This document shows positions 25,801 to 36,100 of a DNA stretch of 64,000 nt, in pieces. Origin of the DNA: Aedes albopictus (Eukaryota; Arthropoda; Insecta; Diptera; Culicidae); contig NC_085138.1 in assembly GCF_035046485.1 (NCBI RefSeq), positions 342,748,263 through 342,812,262 of the forward strand, read 5' to 3'. Position numbers and translations under genes: made by a program. Positions within the stretch are counted from its first letter, which is position 1; each line of letters opens with the position of its first letter. The notes under the pieces were generated by a model that was not told the DNA's origin, searched no databases, and saw nothing but the letters and a program-made list of their open reading frames with translations.

Positions 25801-27436
25801 CGTATACGAAGAATATCGTGATTTTGGCAACATTGCCGGCCTAAGGGCCAAAACCAAAGATGCAGTCACGTTCCCATATGTCTGTAGGAGCATTCTAGAA
25901 AGTTTGACGATATTACTTTTTTGCTCCCCGAACATTTTTTCTTCATATTGTGACTTGGAGTAAATTTTTGTAAAATTTCCATATACGAAGAATATCGTGA
26001 TTTTGGCAACATTGCCGGCCTAGGGCTCAAAACCAAAGATGCAGTCACGTTCCCATATGTCTGTAGGAGCATCCTAGAAAGTTTGACGATATTACTTTTT
26101 TGCTCCCCGAACATTTTATTTCAAATTGTGAATTGGAGTTAAATTTCTGTGAAATTTCCGTATACGAAGAATATCGTGATTTTGGCAACATTGCCGGCCT
26201 AAGGGCCAAAACCAAAGATGCAGTCACGTTCCCATATGTCTGTAGGAGCATCATCAGAAGTTTGACGATATAACTTTTTTGCTCCCCGAACATTTTTTTT
26301 TTTCAAATTGTGACTTGGAGTAAAATTTCTGTGAAATTTCCATATACGAATAATATCGTGATTTTGGCAACATTGCCGGCCTAGGGCCCAAAACCAAAGA
26401 TGCAGTCACGTTCCCATATGTCTGTAGGAGCATCCTAGAAAGTTTGACGATATTACTTTTTTGCTCCCCGAACATTTTTTTTCAAATTGTGAATTGGAGT
26501 AAAATTTCTGTGAAATTTCCGTATACCAAGAATATCGTGATTTTGGCAACATTGCCGGCCTAGGGGCCAAAACCAAAGATGCAGTCACGTTCCCATATGT
26601 CTGTAGGAGCATCATGGGAAGTTTGACGATATAACTTTTTTGTTCCCCGAACTTTTTTTTTTCAAATTGTGACTTGGAGTAAAATTTCTGTGAAATTTTC
26701 ATGTACGAATAATATCGTGATTTTGGCAACATTGCCGGCCTAGGGTCCAAAACCAAAGATGCAGTCACGTTCCCATATGTCTGTTGGAGCATTCTAGAAA
26801 GTTTGACGATATTACTTTTTTGCTCCCCGAACATTTTTTCTTCATATTGTGACTTGGAGTAAATTTTTGTGAAATTTCCATATACGAAGAATATCGTGAT
26901 TTTGGCAACATTGCCGGCCTAGGGCCCAAAACCAAAGATGCAGTCACGTTCCCATATGTCTGTAGGAGCATCCTAGAAAGTTTGACGATATTACTTTTTT
27001 GCTCCCCGAACATTTTATTTCAAATTGTGAATTGGAGTTAAATTTCTGTGAAATTTCCGTATACGAAGAATATCGTGATTTTGGCAACATTGCCGGCCTA
27101 AGGGCCAAAACCAAAGATGCAGTCACGTTCCCATATGTCTGTAGGAGCATCATCAGAAGTTTGACGATATAACTTTTTTGCTCCCCGAACATTTTTTTTT
27201 CAAATTGTGACTTGGAGTAAAATTTCTGTGAAATTTCCATATACGAATAATATCGTGATTTTGGCAACATTGCCGGCCTAGGGCCCAAAACCAAAGATGC
27301 AGTCAAGTTCCCATATGTCTGTAGGAGCATCCTAGGAAGTTTGACGATATTACTTTTTTGCTCCCCGAACATTTTTTTTTAGAATTGTGAATTGGAGTAA
27401 AATTTCAGTTAAATTGTCATATACAGGAAATACCGT
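13860..27436 (-). repeat. Satellite array, right arm (about 75 monomers, - orientation)
   Basis: This is the same 179 bp satellite as at 1-4085, in reverse orientation. 13860-14400 holds diverged edge monomers (GGCAACATTGCCGGCC and CATATGTCTGTAGGA kept); from 14400 monomers are homogeneous. Subtypes are interleaved (GAACTCTGACTTGG, GAGTTGTGACTTGG, CAAATTGTGAATTGG). Larger duplications are seen: 24790-25756 recurs at 26406-27372 (1,616 bp, nine units), 25149-25576 recurs 717 bp further (four units), about 16.17-18.7 kb recurs about 6,283 bp further, and 15271-15698 recurs 5,208 bp further. The array stops near 27436. Frames of up to 215 aa inside it are by-products of 180 bp units. Confidence 0.97.
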
Positions 27437-27660
27437 TCAAAGCTTGGCTCACACTTCATTAGTTATTTTAAAACTTCTAGCGCATGTTGGTTAACGGTTT
27501 GCTCGCGCGATGTAGCGGCACAGAATTTCAGGACTCGATATTGCGCTGCAAATAAATTTTTTGCTCGCGCGATGCAGCGGCACGCTCGTTTACCCCCGGT
27601 GGTAGGCACTCTGTCTTACACTGCTCGCGCAGTTGCTCGCGCATTTAATTTGGATATAAA
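27437..27660 (+). repeat. GC-rich boxes flanking the right satellite array
   Basis: The sequence has two copies of GCTCGCGCGATGnAGCGGCA (27501 and 27562), the second preceded by GCGCTGCAAATAAA and followed by TTTACCCCCGGTGG.AGGCAC. The same block occurs inverted at the other border of the array (about 13695-13770) and once more in + orientation near 5800. GCTCGCGCA fragments continue to 27645. The right array is thus bounded by inverted copies of one short sequence. Confidence 0.75.
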
Positions 27661-27687
27661 GCATATCCAATATTGAAGCAATAATTA

Positions 27688-27837
27688 CTACATCGGTTGC
27701 TCGTCAAGAGACAGGTGGCCGGTGAACTTCAAGCGCAAAGGAATTAACGTAAAAGCTTGCAGGAGCTGAATTTCGTCCACCTTATTTTCGTTCATGAGCT
27801 GCGAAATATCGGATTGAAGCTGCAACTGCAATAGATT
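27688..27837 (-). CDS. Exon-like fragment, 49 codons to a stop (unidentified)
   Basis: On the - strand an acceptor-like TATTCTAG (27838-27845) is followed by an open frame that begins NLLQLQLQSDISQ, continues through KVDEIQLLQAFTL and IPLRLKFTGHLSLDEQP, and ends at a TAG (27688-27690). Composition and lack of repeats suggest a genuine C-terminal exon, helical at first. A second open segment lies upstream at about 27860-27962 (HHDYMDKNQQLAGSNKHIEF), but its phase does not join by an obvious GT-AG intron (the nearest candidate is about 50 nt). I do not recognise the protein. It could be the last exon of a host gene or a gene remnant left next to the satellite. Confidence 0.4.
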   Translation of the reverse strand, partial: NLLQLQLQSDISQLMNENKVDEIQLLQAFTLIPLRLKFTGHLSLDEQPM

Positions 27838-27962
27838 CTAGAATAGATCTGTATTTTTCGGAAAAAAAGAACTGTACTCATCTCAAATTCAATGTGCTTG
27901 TTGCTTCCGGCAAGCTGCTGGTTTTTATCCATATAGTCATGGTGATCTTCTACTTGGCCAAC

Positions 27963-28936
27963 CAATGTCTTCTAGCATTTGTTGCAAATACGGACGGTTA
28001 GTGGGTGCATTCCAACAAATCCAACCTATCAACGCAGGAGTGGGACCAACGGCTTTAGGTATTTAATGAGGTGAGAGCAAGGTGAGAGGTAATCACTCAA
28101 AGTGAAACAAAAACAAAAAACATAACCATAACAAGTGTTTGACAGCTGGACTCAAGTGATTTGAAAACGATCGTTGCGCCATCTACAAATGATTGCTAGT
28201 TGGGTTATTTCATTTGAGATGACGGTTGATGCTGGTTACACACATGCATTATGCTAACATAAACATCTGTTATCTGTGATTATACAAAAAGACATCATAC
28301 AACTAGGTTCAATAAACGTTGATGAAAAGTTTCTGATATATTTAACAGTGAAAGGTTTAAACGTTAAACAACAGCTGGGTCATATTTTAGGTCTCATTTG
28401 CCCAACGTAGACGAAGCCTAAAAGCGCAACAGCCTGAAAATATGTTAGTTTAATTGTTATCATCAGCCACTACGGACTACTGAGACCAATGTATTTATTA
28501 GCATACCGCATAATTGAATTTGAATGAAGATTCTATGCCTTCTTCCAAAATTTGAGCTGATTTGGTTGAAAATTGAGACTTCACAAGCTCTTCAAATTTT
28601 ATATGGGAATTACTTTCAATCAACCATAGAATTTTCCCAAATATATTTGAGGGTTAGTAGACCCCTGATACTCTATCAGCTACAACCTCACGAAGAACGC
28701 ATTCAAATCGGACGCCTCGGCACACATCGGGTTCCTCAACTCATAATTTCGTACAACTCATAATTTCGTGAATATCAATTTCGTTTGACATTCCTGCTAA
28801 AATATATTGAAATGTTCTTAAATTGTTTTACAAAAATGTGAGCGAACGAGCAGTTTTTAAATTTGTGGGTATGTTGCATACTTTTGTATGATGAATGTGC
28901 GGTATGGAATTTAATGATAACAATAGTATCTAATGT
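27963..28936. other. Unassigned AT-rich sequence
   Basis: No TIR, SINE or satellite similarity noticed. A 79 aa frame at 28524-28763 (+) has no recognisable motif. Confidence 0.5.
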
Positions 28937-28948
28937 TTACCCTATTGT

Positions 28949-29215
28949 TCTTCTTCTTCTTCTTTATGGCACGACGTCCCCACTGGGACTTGGCCTGCCT
29001 CGCTTCAACTTAGTGTTCTTTGAGCACTTCCGCAGTTATTAATTGAAGGGCTTTCTTTGCCTGCCATCGCATGAATTTGTATATTGTGAGGCAAGTACAA
29101 TGATACACTATGCCCAGGGAGTCGAGAAAATTTTCCCGACCTGAACGGGAATCGAACCCGTCGTCTCCGGATTGGCGATCCATAGCCTTAACCACTACGC
29201 TAACTGGAGACCCAG
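28949..29215 (-). mobile_element. tRNA-derived SINE (Feilai-like), full copy
   Basis: Read on the - strand it starts GGGTCTCCAGTTAGCGTAG with an A box (TAGCGTAGTGG) and a B box (GGTTCGATTCC). A body includes CAGGCCAAGTCCCAGTGGGG, and a (GAA)n tail follows. A perfect 12 bp target duplication, TTACCCTATTGT, flanks it (28937-28948 and 29216-29227), as expected for LINE-mediated retroposition. The body matches my memory of the abundant Aedes SINE class; the family name is from memory and unchecked. Confidence 0.85.
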
Positions 29216-29227
29216 TTACCCTATTGT

Positions 29228-29975
29228 ATGCCCATTAAAATACTGTAAAAATTAAATCTCATGTTTACCTGTTGTTATCAATGCTACGAATAATATGAAA
29301 TGCACTCTGCAATACATATATAATATAAATCCATAGACTAATTTCAAGACCTCGATGTACCAAAGAAAACCATTTAATTTTGTGTGTCGAGTCCGGTAAT
29401 ATTAATGTTTGTAATATTTTTTCCGTGTAAATTGCCTAAATTATGTTTAGCGTGTTACACCGACCTGACAGTAAAGGACTAAAAATAAATTACGTAATTG
29501 GGTACCGAGGATTGTTCACCGTCTGCGAACTTGACTGCGGAAAAAATAACGACCATGACGCCGCTGATAAATCTCTGTTAACATATTGTCGCGCTTATCT
29601 TTTATTAGAATCCTGTGGCGGTTGTACGCCCGCGAGGTCCACAGCAGCAGTGACAGTCGCAAGGCAAAACAAAAGAGAACATGTTCCCGCCCAAAACAAA
29701 AGCACGTGGGTTTCGCGAAGTGACAGATGTTATCGGATGTGTTTGTTATGAACGACAAGAGTGGCTCAGCCAAAAGAGTGTGCTTGCTGTCAAACCCCAT
29801 ACAATGGAATAAAATACTTTTAGAATCTGGTGACGCTTTTATGATTAGTAACTGCCGCGCTTATATCAGAAGCGAGAGGCAGGTAATCGCCATATTCAGA
29901 TTTTTCTTGAGAGGCATAATAAGAATCTATTATTTTTCTTCAGTTTTTCCAATAAATTCAATGGTTTATTTATCT
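29228..29975. other. Unassigned sequence with overlapping short frames
   Basis: Frames of 94-105 aa on both strands (29443-29751 +, 29516-29800 -, 29727-30044 +) overlap and show no domain. I see no element boundaries. Confidence 0.45.
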
Positions 29976-30415
29976 ACCGTGACTTTACAACATTTTAACG
30001 CCTTTTTCGTCAGATTTTCCACTGTAGCTCATATATACGATTGATTGATTGATTTGTCTTTATTAAAGAGACTTTCAGCCCTTGGCTGGTTCGTCTCTAT
30101 CTCATATATACGACCGTAAACCTCTAATATATTTGCATATTCGGATTCCTTGGGAAATTTGCAGTAAATATAGTCTATTGAAAACCTTTTTCAAAATACG
30201 AATTAGTAGCGTGACGTTATAACGTTGTAACGTCACGCTACTAATTCCCATTTTGAACATACTCTTCCAATAAAAACTAAATGTTCAACAACTCATACTT
30301 ATCGCAAATTTTACAAGGAATCCGAATATGCAAACATATTTGAGGTGTACGGTCCTTTTTAGGAGTTACAGAGGAAAATCTGACCGAAAAGGCATCAAAA
30401 CGTTGTAACGTCACC
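29976..30415. mobile_element. Palindromic foldback element with a retroposon inserted in its left arm
   Basis: Arms of about 190 bp pair around a centre near 30222 (CGTGACGTTATAACG / CGTTGTAACGTCACG). Paired blocks include TTTGCATATTCGGATTCCTT with its complement at about 30310-30335, and TTTTTCGTCAGATTTTCC with its complement near 30375. The left arm is longer by 73 bp because of the insertion at 30041-30100. Confidence 0.75.
30041..30100 (-). mobile_element. 60 bp 3'-end retroposon fragment with 13 bp target duplication
   Basis: On the - strand the segment reads ACGAACCAGCCAAGGGCTGA, then CTTTAATAAAGACAAATCA, ending in repeated ATCA. Perfect copies of CTCATATATACGA lie on both sides (30028-30040 and 30101-30113). 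A tandem-repeat tail, a variable-length target duplication and extreme 5' truncation indicate a dead-on-arrival LINE or SINE 3' end. Confidence 0.75.
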
Positions 30416-31049
30416 ATTTAATGTGTCATGTGGGTTATTTTCGAGCTTATTTTAGTTCCAGTTTCCCTACTGATAATCAGTAGAAGGTATGGTTTTAGTT
30501 TTTAATTTTTCTTTGGTTTTTCATCGTTTTCAGTTAAATATTTTAATTTAATCTCTGCCCCTTTTTGATTTCGTTTAGTGACAGTACATATCGAACATTA
30601 GTCTTATTTCTTACATAATATTTCCAAATTTTAAAAAGCCAGGACATTTACTAAAATCACCAACGACTCTCGGAGCTGTCAAGAGTGTGCATGGAACGAA
30701 TTCGTGGGAAGACACCTTACCAACTAAACCAACTGCAAATCGTATACATCTCAACTAGCTGAGTTCAATAGGATGATTCCTTCCGCTGCAGACCCGAAAA
30801 CTGCTGCAACTTTGGGATCTATAAGAACACAAAGCATTAACGAGTGTACCGAGGTTAATCGGCTATTGAGAACTCAGTAAAAATATGGAAAAAATACTGA
30901 ACTCAGTGAAAAAACTACTGAGCTGGAAAATCAGAATCTTAGTGTGTGCATATTGCGACCGAAGAAAAGGCGGTATCTTAAGCGATTTAGGCAAGGAATT
31001 TCCCATGCGTCTACATAAGCTGAGAAATTCCTTCTGATCTGCAAACAGC
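30416..31049. other. Unassigned sequence
   Basis: No repeat border, RNA gene or recognisable protein seen. Confidence 0.45.
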
Positions 31050-31250
31050 CGTTAAGGGCGAAAGTAACATGATCGATTTCTTTTCGTCGACTCTCTCTCT
31101 TCTTCAAGTTGATGCGACAAGATGCAAGTTCGATTGTACTTTTGTATGCTTGGACGCAAAATTGCAACCATATTTGCATCTTGTTACTTTAATTTGAAGA
31201 GAAAGTCGATGAAAAATAAATCTATTATGTTACTATCGTCCTTATTTAAA
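31050..31250. mobile_element. About 200 bp foldback MITE
   Basis: The arms pair imperfectly: left AAGTAACATGATCGATTTC.., TCGTCGACTCTCTCT, GACAAGATGCAAGT; right (reverse complement) GATAGTAACATAATAGATTT, CATCGACTTTCTCT, AACAAGATGCAAAT. The ends are only approximate (TTAAGGGCGA versus TTAAATAAGGACGA). No coding capacity. Confidence 0.65.
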
Positions 31251-31679
31251 CTCAATCTGGAAATCCAAATTTTCTGGAACAAATTCAACTCAACTACACT
31301 CAGAATTCGTTCGTTATACACGGTGCCAGTGCCACCCACTTTACGGCGATATTTTAGATATCTTTATCAGGGAATCCCTTTTTCAACATAACCTCGCCGT
31401 AGGTATAAGAAAGTTCCGATCTCTCCGAAGCTGAATCAGCTCAAGCTTTTCGCACAGGCTCAACCTTCGCCTTTGTGTGGTGGTAGCCCGCCTCGCCTGC
31501 TCCATGCATGTCGATGTATTGGTGCACGCTCCGCCGTCCTCTCTTCTCTGCTGCTCAGCGCTGTTCGTTCGGTTCGGGAGAAAAACAAAACGGGAATCAC
31601 CGCCGTCGCCGCAAGGAGGTCCACATTTCAATACATCTCCAAACGTCGCCGAGTGTGGAGTCCGCGGTACGCACGTTTT

Positions 31680-32033
31680 TCTCCCGTTTTCATTCGCTTT
31701 TGAGATCAGTCAGTTCGTTGTCTCGTCGGTCGGTAGTGCGGTTCCATTTGGACCAGGCGGGTAGTGCTTTTTCCTTCATTACTGGCTTCGGGTGTGATCG
31801 TGACCTGATCCATTCTTCCTGCATCGACGAAGGGACTTTCGGAAAGTTTCGGTGAAAAGTGTGCAGATATCGGTGGGTGCACTTCAGTGCATAAGGAGTT
31901 TGAAGGCATTTGCGTGGCGATCACTGCAAGTGATCAGTGATAGTGTCCGAAGATATAGTAGTGATTAGTGTGTGATCCCTGTAGTCGGAGTGTCCTTTTT
32001 TAGCAGCCCCAATCCAAGGAAACGACGTAAAAG
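31680..32033 (+). promoter_or_regulatory. Candidate core promoter and 5' UTR first exon
   Basis: A GC-rich stretch contains the initiator-like TTGAGATCAGTCAGTTC (A of TCAGTC at about 31707). CGTCGGTCGGTAGTGCGG follows at about +20 to +36, which resembles the downstream GC-rich and DPE-like elements of paused insect promoters. Downstream sequence rich in AGTGATAGTG-type text and free of long frames looks like a long 5' UTR. It ends in a donor-like AAAAGGTAGGTAAAG with GT at 32034. No TATA box is visible. The downstream coding exons are not identified, so the gene is unknown. Confidence 0.4.
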
Positions 32034-33340
32034 GTAGGTAAAGCAAGTTTCATGAAATCAACCTAACCTCATGGGGGCACATTTTCCCTTTTGTTTGCTG
32101 CTGAAGGGAGGGAGCAACATGTAGGAAGCCCCTAGTATGGGTAGAATTTTCAATGTCAAGAGTCATGACAGGGTAGAGACCGCACCGCGCGCCTAGTCAG
32201 AGGTGGGTCGATCGCCAGTGGTTTGTGCTGTTTTGTGCTCTCGGCCGGACCCGACGACGGCGACAAACGGAGACGGAGAGTGTCATTGAGGTGGCAAGCG
32301 AGTCGTTCGGGTGCTGCTGCGGAGCTGAGCTGATAAAGCAAGGCAGGCGAGCTCAGACCCCCTCTGTTTCCACACCATCTCTACGCCCGCTGTCGCCCAC
32401 TCATCCTGCTTCAAGTTGTTGTTGTCGAGCACGGCAGCAGCAGCAACACCACGATGGAAACGAGGTTAGCCAGTGGGTGGACCGCCATAAGTTTTCATTT
32501 TTTCTTTCGCCTCTCTCTCTCGGCTCGGCTCTTCCTCTTCGCATCGCGCACACACGCATTCGCTTCGCCGTCTGATCTTCCTCTCATGGGCTCATGGTGT
32601 GTAGGTATCCCCGCACCCGCTTGTTTGATTGTCGCCGTCCGACGGTATCGCAATCGTCGCCTCTGCTTGGGTTGGGTGTTGTTTTGGTATTTTTGTTGTG
32701 ATTGTCTACTGTTTCTTGCGTTTGCTGTGGTACTTGTGAGGCGATGGTCAACCATCCGCCACCACACATGCTTCCTGGTTGACCATCATCGTCACATCCA
32801 CTATCGTCGTCATTATGGGTCGTTGGGTTGGGACGATGGGAGTCGTTTGCGTTCTCGATCTCCGCTCTCGTGGGTTTTGCCGATTGTGATCATTCTGTTC
32901 TTTGTTTAGCTGTCGGATACGCACTTGTTCGGCTCGTCTCATCGATTGAAGGGATTAAGGGCGGACGGGACGGTCGGGTAAATATCCGCCATTGCTCTGT
33001 TGCTACTAAGATGGTAATCTCAGATTCTACTTCATATTTTGCAACAAAAACCTATCTTTGTGTATGCTCACTTGCATTGCACATGCTGATTGTTTTTCAT
33101 CATCTTCAGTGCAATAGAACTCGAGATTACCATCTTCAAAATCGCGAGGTAAATTGTTAGAAAGAGAGGCAAGATAGGAAAAATAACACGGCGTCCCGTT
33201 TCACCTTAAGGGGTTGAGGCTTGAGAGAAAGGAAAGATGCTGAAACAAAATTCAGCCCTTTTTGTGTTAGTTGTGCTTTTGGGAAAAAAATATTTACTAC
33301 GTCCATCGTTTTTCGGGATTTCTAGACATTCTTCCCCCTC
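32034..33340. other. GC-rich island, possible alternative first exon or first intron
   Basis: CpG-rich sequence with many overlapping frames on both strands (up to 151 aa) and (CAG)n/(CCG)n-like clusters. AACACCACGATGGAAACG at about 32445 is a plausible start context, opening a 151-codon frame (32454-32909) that soon becomes low-complexity Arg/Leu/Phe. At 33007-33139 a short inverted pair, AAGATGGTAATCTC and its complement, may mark a 133 bp hairpin element. I cannot assign a product. Confidence 0.35.
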
Positions 33341-33360
33341 TGTCGTCCTATCTTCTTATA

Positions 33361-33541
33361 GGGAACGTCCATAAATTATGTAAGGGAACGTCCATAAATT
33401 AAGGGGGGAGGGGGGGTTCAGTAAAGTGTGAGAACTCATACAAAAATTTCAGAGGTCTCATACAAAAAATGTGACATAGGGAGGAGGAGGGGGGGCTTGA
33501 AAATGGGTCATTTTAGCGTGACGTAATTTATGGACGCTCCC
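33361..33541. mobile_element. GGGAACGTCCATAAATTA-type MITE with duplicated left end
   Basis: The left end GGGAACGTCCATAAATTA occurs twice in tandem (from 33362 and 33389). The right end, reverse-complemented, is GGGAGCGTCCATAAATTACG. The interior is G-rich (two runs of GGAGG/GGGGGG). A related end, TTTGTGAACGTTCCC, sits at about 35408-35422, so a second element of this type may have enclosed the nested elements to the right. Confidence 0.7.
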
Positions 33542-33543
33542 AT

Positions 33544-34175
33544 TAGGGTGGGGCTAATTTCAAAAAATCTCTCCGATATATGATTTCCCAAGTGGAAAGT
33601 GATCTACTAGTCGAAATAAGTGAGCTGTACAAAAATGAGCGATTTCGGTTGATATTTAGGGGTGGCGCAAAGGGCTCATGTGAAATTTTTGCTAGAACAA
33701 ACTTTCAAAAAACATTTCAAATTTAATTTTCAAACTTATTTTTTCTAGACTAAATCGGTGATTCTAGAACCCAATTGGGCCAAATTTGTGCTCAAAATTG
33801 CGATATCTCTACTGGTTTCTGAGATATTTGAAAAAATATGACGTTTTTTAGTATTTTTTGGGTTCGGTACCAAAATATGACATTTTTTTTAAATATCTCG
33901 GAAACCAGTAGAGATATCGCAATTTTGAGCACAAATTTGGTCCAGTTGGGTTCTAGAATCACCGATTTAGTTTAGAAAAAATAAGTTTGTAAATTAAATT
34001 TGAAATGTTTTTTGAAAGTTTGTTCTAGCAAAAATTTTACTGAACCCTTTGCGCCACCCCTAAATATCAACCGAAATCGCTCATTTTTGTACAGCTCACT
34101 TATTTCGACTAGTAGATCACTTTCCATTTGGGAAATCATATATCGGAGAGATTTTTTGAAATTAGTCCCACCCTA
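33544..34175. mobile_element. 632 bp near-perfect palindromic element with 9 bp target duplication
   Basis: The ends are TAGGGTGGGGCTAATTTC and the complement GAAATTAGTCCCACCCTA. The arms of about 300 bp match almost base for base to a loop of about 30 bp near 33860. CGCTCCCAT flanks both sides (33535-33543 and 34176-34184). Long TIRs with a 9 bp duplication fit Mutator-like or related superfamilies, but the superfamily is uncertain. It inserted into the right end of the preceding MITE. A transcript would fold into a long double-stranded hairpin. Confidence 0.85.
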
Positions 34176-34185
34176 CGCTCCCATA

Positions 34186-35343
34186 CAGGCACTCTTCGAT
34201 ATAACGTACAAAAAAGTTTTCTCTTTGTACGTTATATCGAAGCAGAGAAAAATTTAATATTTTTTATGCTAATATTGATGATTTCGACGTGAAATTAACC
34301 CCAAATAATGATTTCGAAGAAATTCACAAAATCAATGAAAAACATGAGTTTTCTCGAAAAAGTAGGGGGATTAGGGGCATAATGGACACCTGGGGCGAAA
34401 TGGACACCCCTGTGTTTGCCGAAACCATTGACTTTTATGTAAAACTTTCAATGCATAAGTGTAAAGGAACAAGTCATGGTTCTATTTTTCAAAAGTACCA
34501 TTTATATTCCTCCAAAATAACCAAAATATCATTGAAATTGAATTATGTTTTTCATATGGTGAAATTCTTATAATTTCGAAGCAGCAGCATATAAGGTATA
34601 ACGAGTGTTGTAGTGTGTCCACCATAAAAACAAAAGAATTGTTACCATTTCTACATGTATACGGAGATTTAGCAATGGATGAAGTATTTTATTTTTGATC
34701 AAAATTTACTTAAAAAAGCAATTTCAATGTTGTAGTGTAGTCGATTCGGGGCGAAATGAACACTGGCAATTATGAATGGATGTACGCGCATTGCATACTG
34801 TTAGGCGTTTAAAATTTTTGGAAAAAAAAAATCAAACTGATTATTTTAGCCTAAAGTTTAATTAATTAACTTTGATGTTTCGTAAACTCGTCTAAGATGG
34901 AGTATTATATCTGTGGTATTGATCTCCGTAAGCAAATTACTTAACTGGTTGGTGTAAACAAAGAATTAGCATAAAATATGCAGGGGTGTCCATTATGCCC
35001 CGATGGGTGTCCATTTCGCCCCGTACCTTTCCTGCCAGCCCTCAAAAACACACGGTTTACAATTCATTATTTCTTCACAATAACGACATTCTACAAGCTG
35101 TAAATGTTTGAAAGACGTAGGAAACAAGTTAAAGTTGTAAGCCAGCTTCGATATAACGTACACTAAATTTTTCCCCAATTTGCGCTAATTCTAGGTAACA
35201 AGGTTAATACTGCAAGAAAACATTGATTTGAGTGGTTTCGTAGCTTATCTGAGTGTTATTCCTGGGAAAAATTAAAATTTTCAATGTTGTACGTTATATC
35301 GAATTCGCTTTATCGAGGGTACGTTATATCGAAGAATACCTGT
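34186..35343. mobile_element. TA-flanked element with TTCGATATAACGTAC repeats, split by another MITE
   Basis: The ends are CAGGCACTCTTCGATATAAC and (reverse-complemented right end) CAGGTATTCTTCGATATAAC, flanked by TA at 34184-34185 and 35344-35345. The 16-mer CTTCGATATAACGTAC or its complement occurs at least five times, including a 19 bp stem hairpin just inside the left end (about 34196-34245). The interior is interrupted by the element at 34365-35023. Confidence 0.78.
34365..35023. mobile_element. TA-flanked MITE of the GGGGCATAATGGACACC family, nested
   Basis: The left end has GGGGCATAATGGACACC followed by GGGGCGAAATGGACACC. The right end has the complements of the same two boxes in swapped order. 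TA at 34363-34364 and 35024-35025. An internal GGGGCGAAATGAACACT lies at 34748, and the box TTGCATACTGTTAGGCGTTT at 34791-34810. The 94 aa frame at 34289-34573 crosses the left border and is not a gene. Confidence 0.8.
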
Positions 35344-35345
35344 AT

Positions 35346-36100
35346 CTAAACACGTACTGTCACACTTGTCTAGACCCCCCTCCTCTCCATCAAATATTTG
35401 ACGTTATTTGTGAACGTTCCCTCTCTCATATTCCATCGTTGATAGGGTTATGTTTTCTGATCAAGTGTCCCATATGAATAGGAAACCCAGCAAATATGGG
35501 ACTGATATGCGATCATAGGCAGTACAGATCCCTTTAAATAGAATAATCTCTCAAATCACTTAGAAATATTTCATTGATTGCTTCAGACATTGTTTAATGT
35601 TCCATGTTCATAAATTCCTTGAGAAAATCGTAAGTTTGGAACTTCCTCAGAAATTCCTTAAAGTATTCCGCTGGATTTTATACAAAATTTCTCTTTTGAA
35701 AGCCTTCCATAAATTTCTTCAGAAGTTTCTCTAGAGATTTCTTCATAAAACCTTCTTTGTATTTAAAAAAAAATCACGAAATTCCTTTAGATTTTTTTTT
35801 GTAGGGATTCCTTCAAAAATGCTTCTCCGAGTATTCTTTGAGAAATTCTACAAATGATTCTCCACAAAATCTTACAAGCATTCCTTCAGGCATTTCTTAA
35901 CGAACTACTCCAGGAATTCCTGCAAGAATTATTCCATGAATTCCATTGGAAATTGTTACAGACATGTCTCCCGGATTTTCATATGCACCGGATATTGCTG
36001 GTAGGAATTCCTCCAGAAATTCCAAAAACAATCTCATGTAGAAATTTCTTCAGGAACTCCTCCTGGTATTTATCCAGCATTACAGATTTTTAAGGGAATA
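35346..36100 (+). repeat. Unassigned start, then cryptic AATTCCT-type short repeats (+ orientation)
   Basis: From about 35580 the sequence is built of loosely repeated TTCCTTCAGAAATTCCT and TTCCTCCAGAAATTCC-like words, about 25-35 bp apart, typical of old simple-repeat-like sequence in Aedes. Frames inside it (79 aa at 35854-36093) are low-complexity by-products. Confidence 0.7.

Noticed and set aside
14397..27372. Frames of up to 215 aa on both strands of the right array
   Set aside because: Same reason; both strands are open at similar lengths and match the monomer phase.
32454..32909. 151 aa protein starting in a good context
   Set aside because: The translation quickly becomes Arg/Leu/Phe-rich low complexity, and the opposite strand is equally open; composition explains it.
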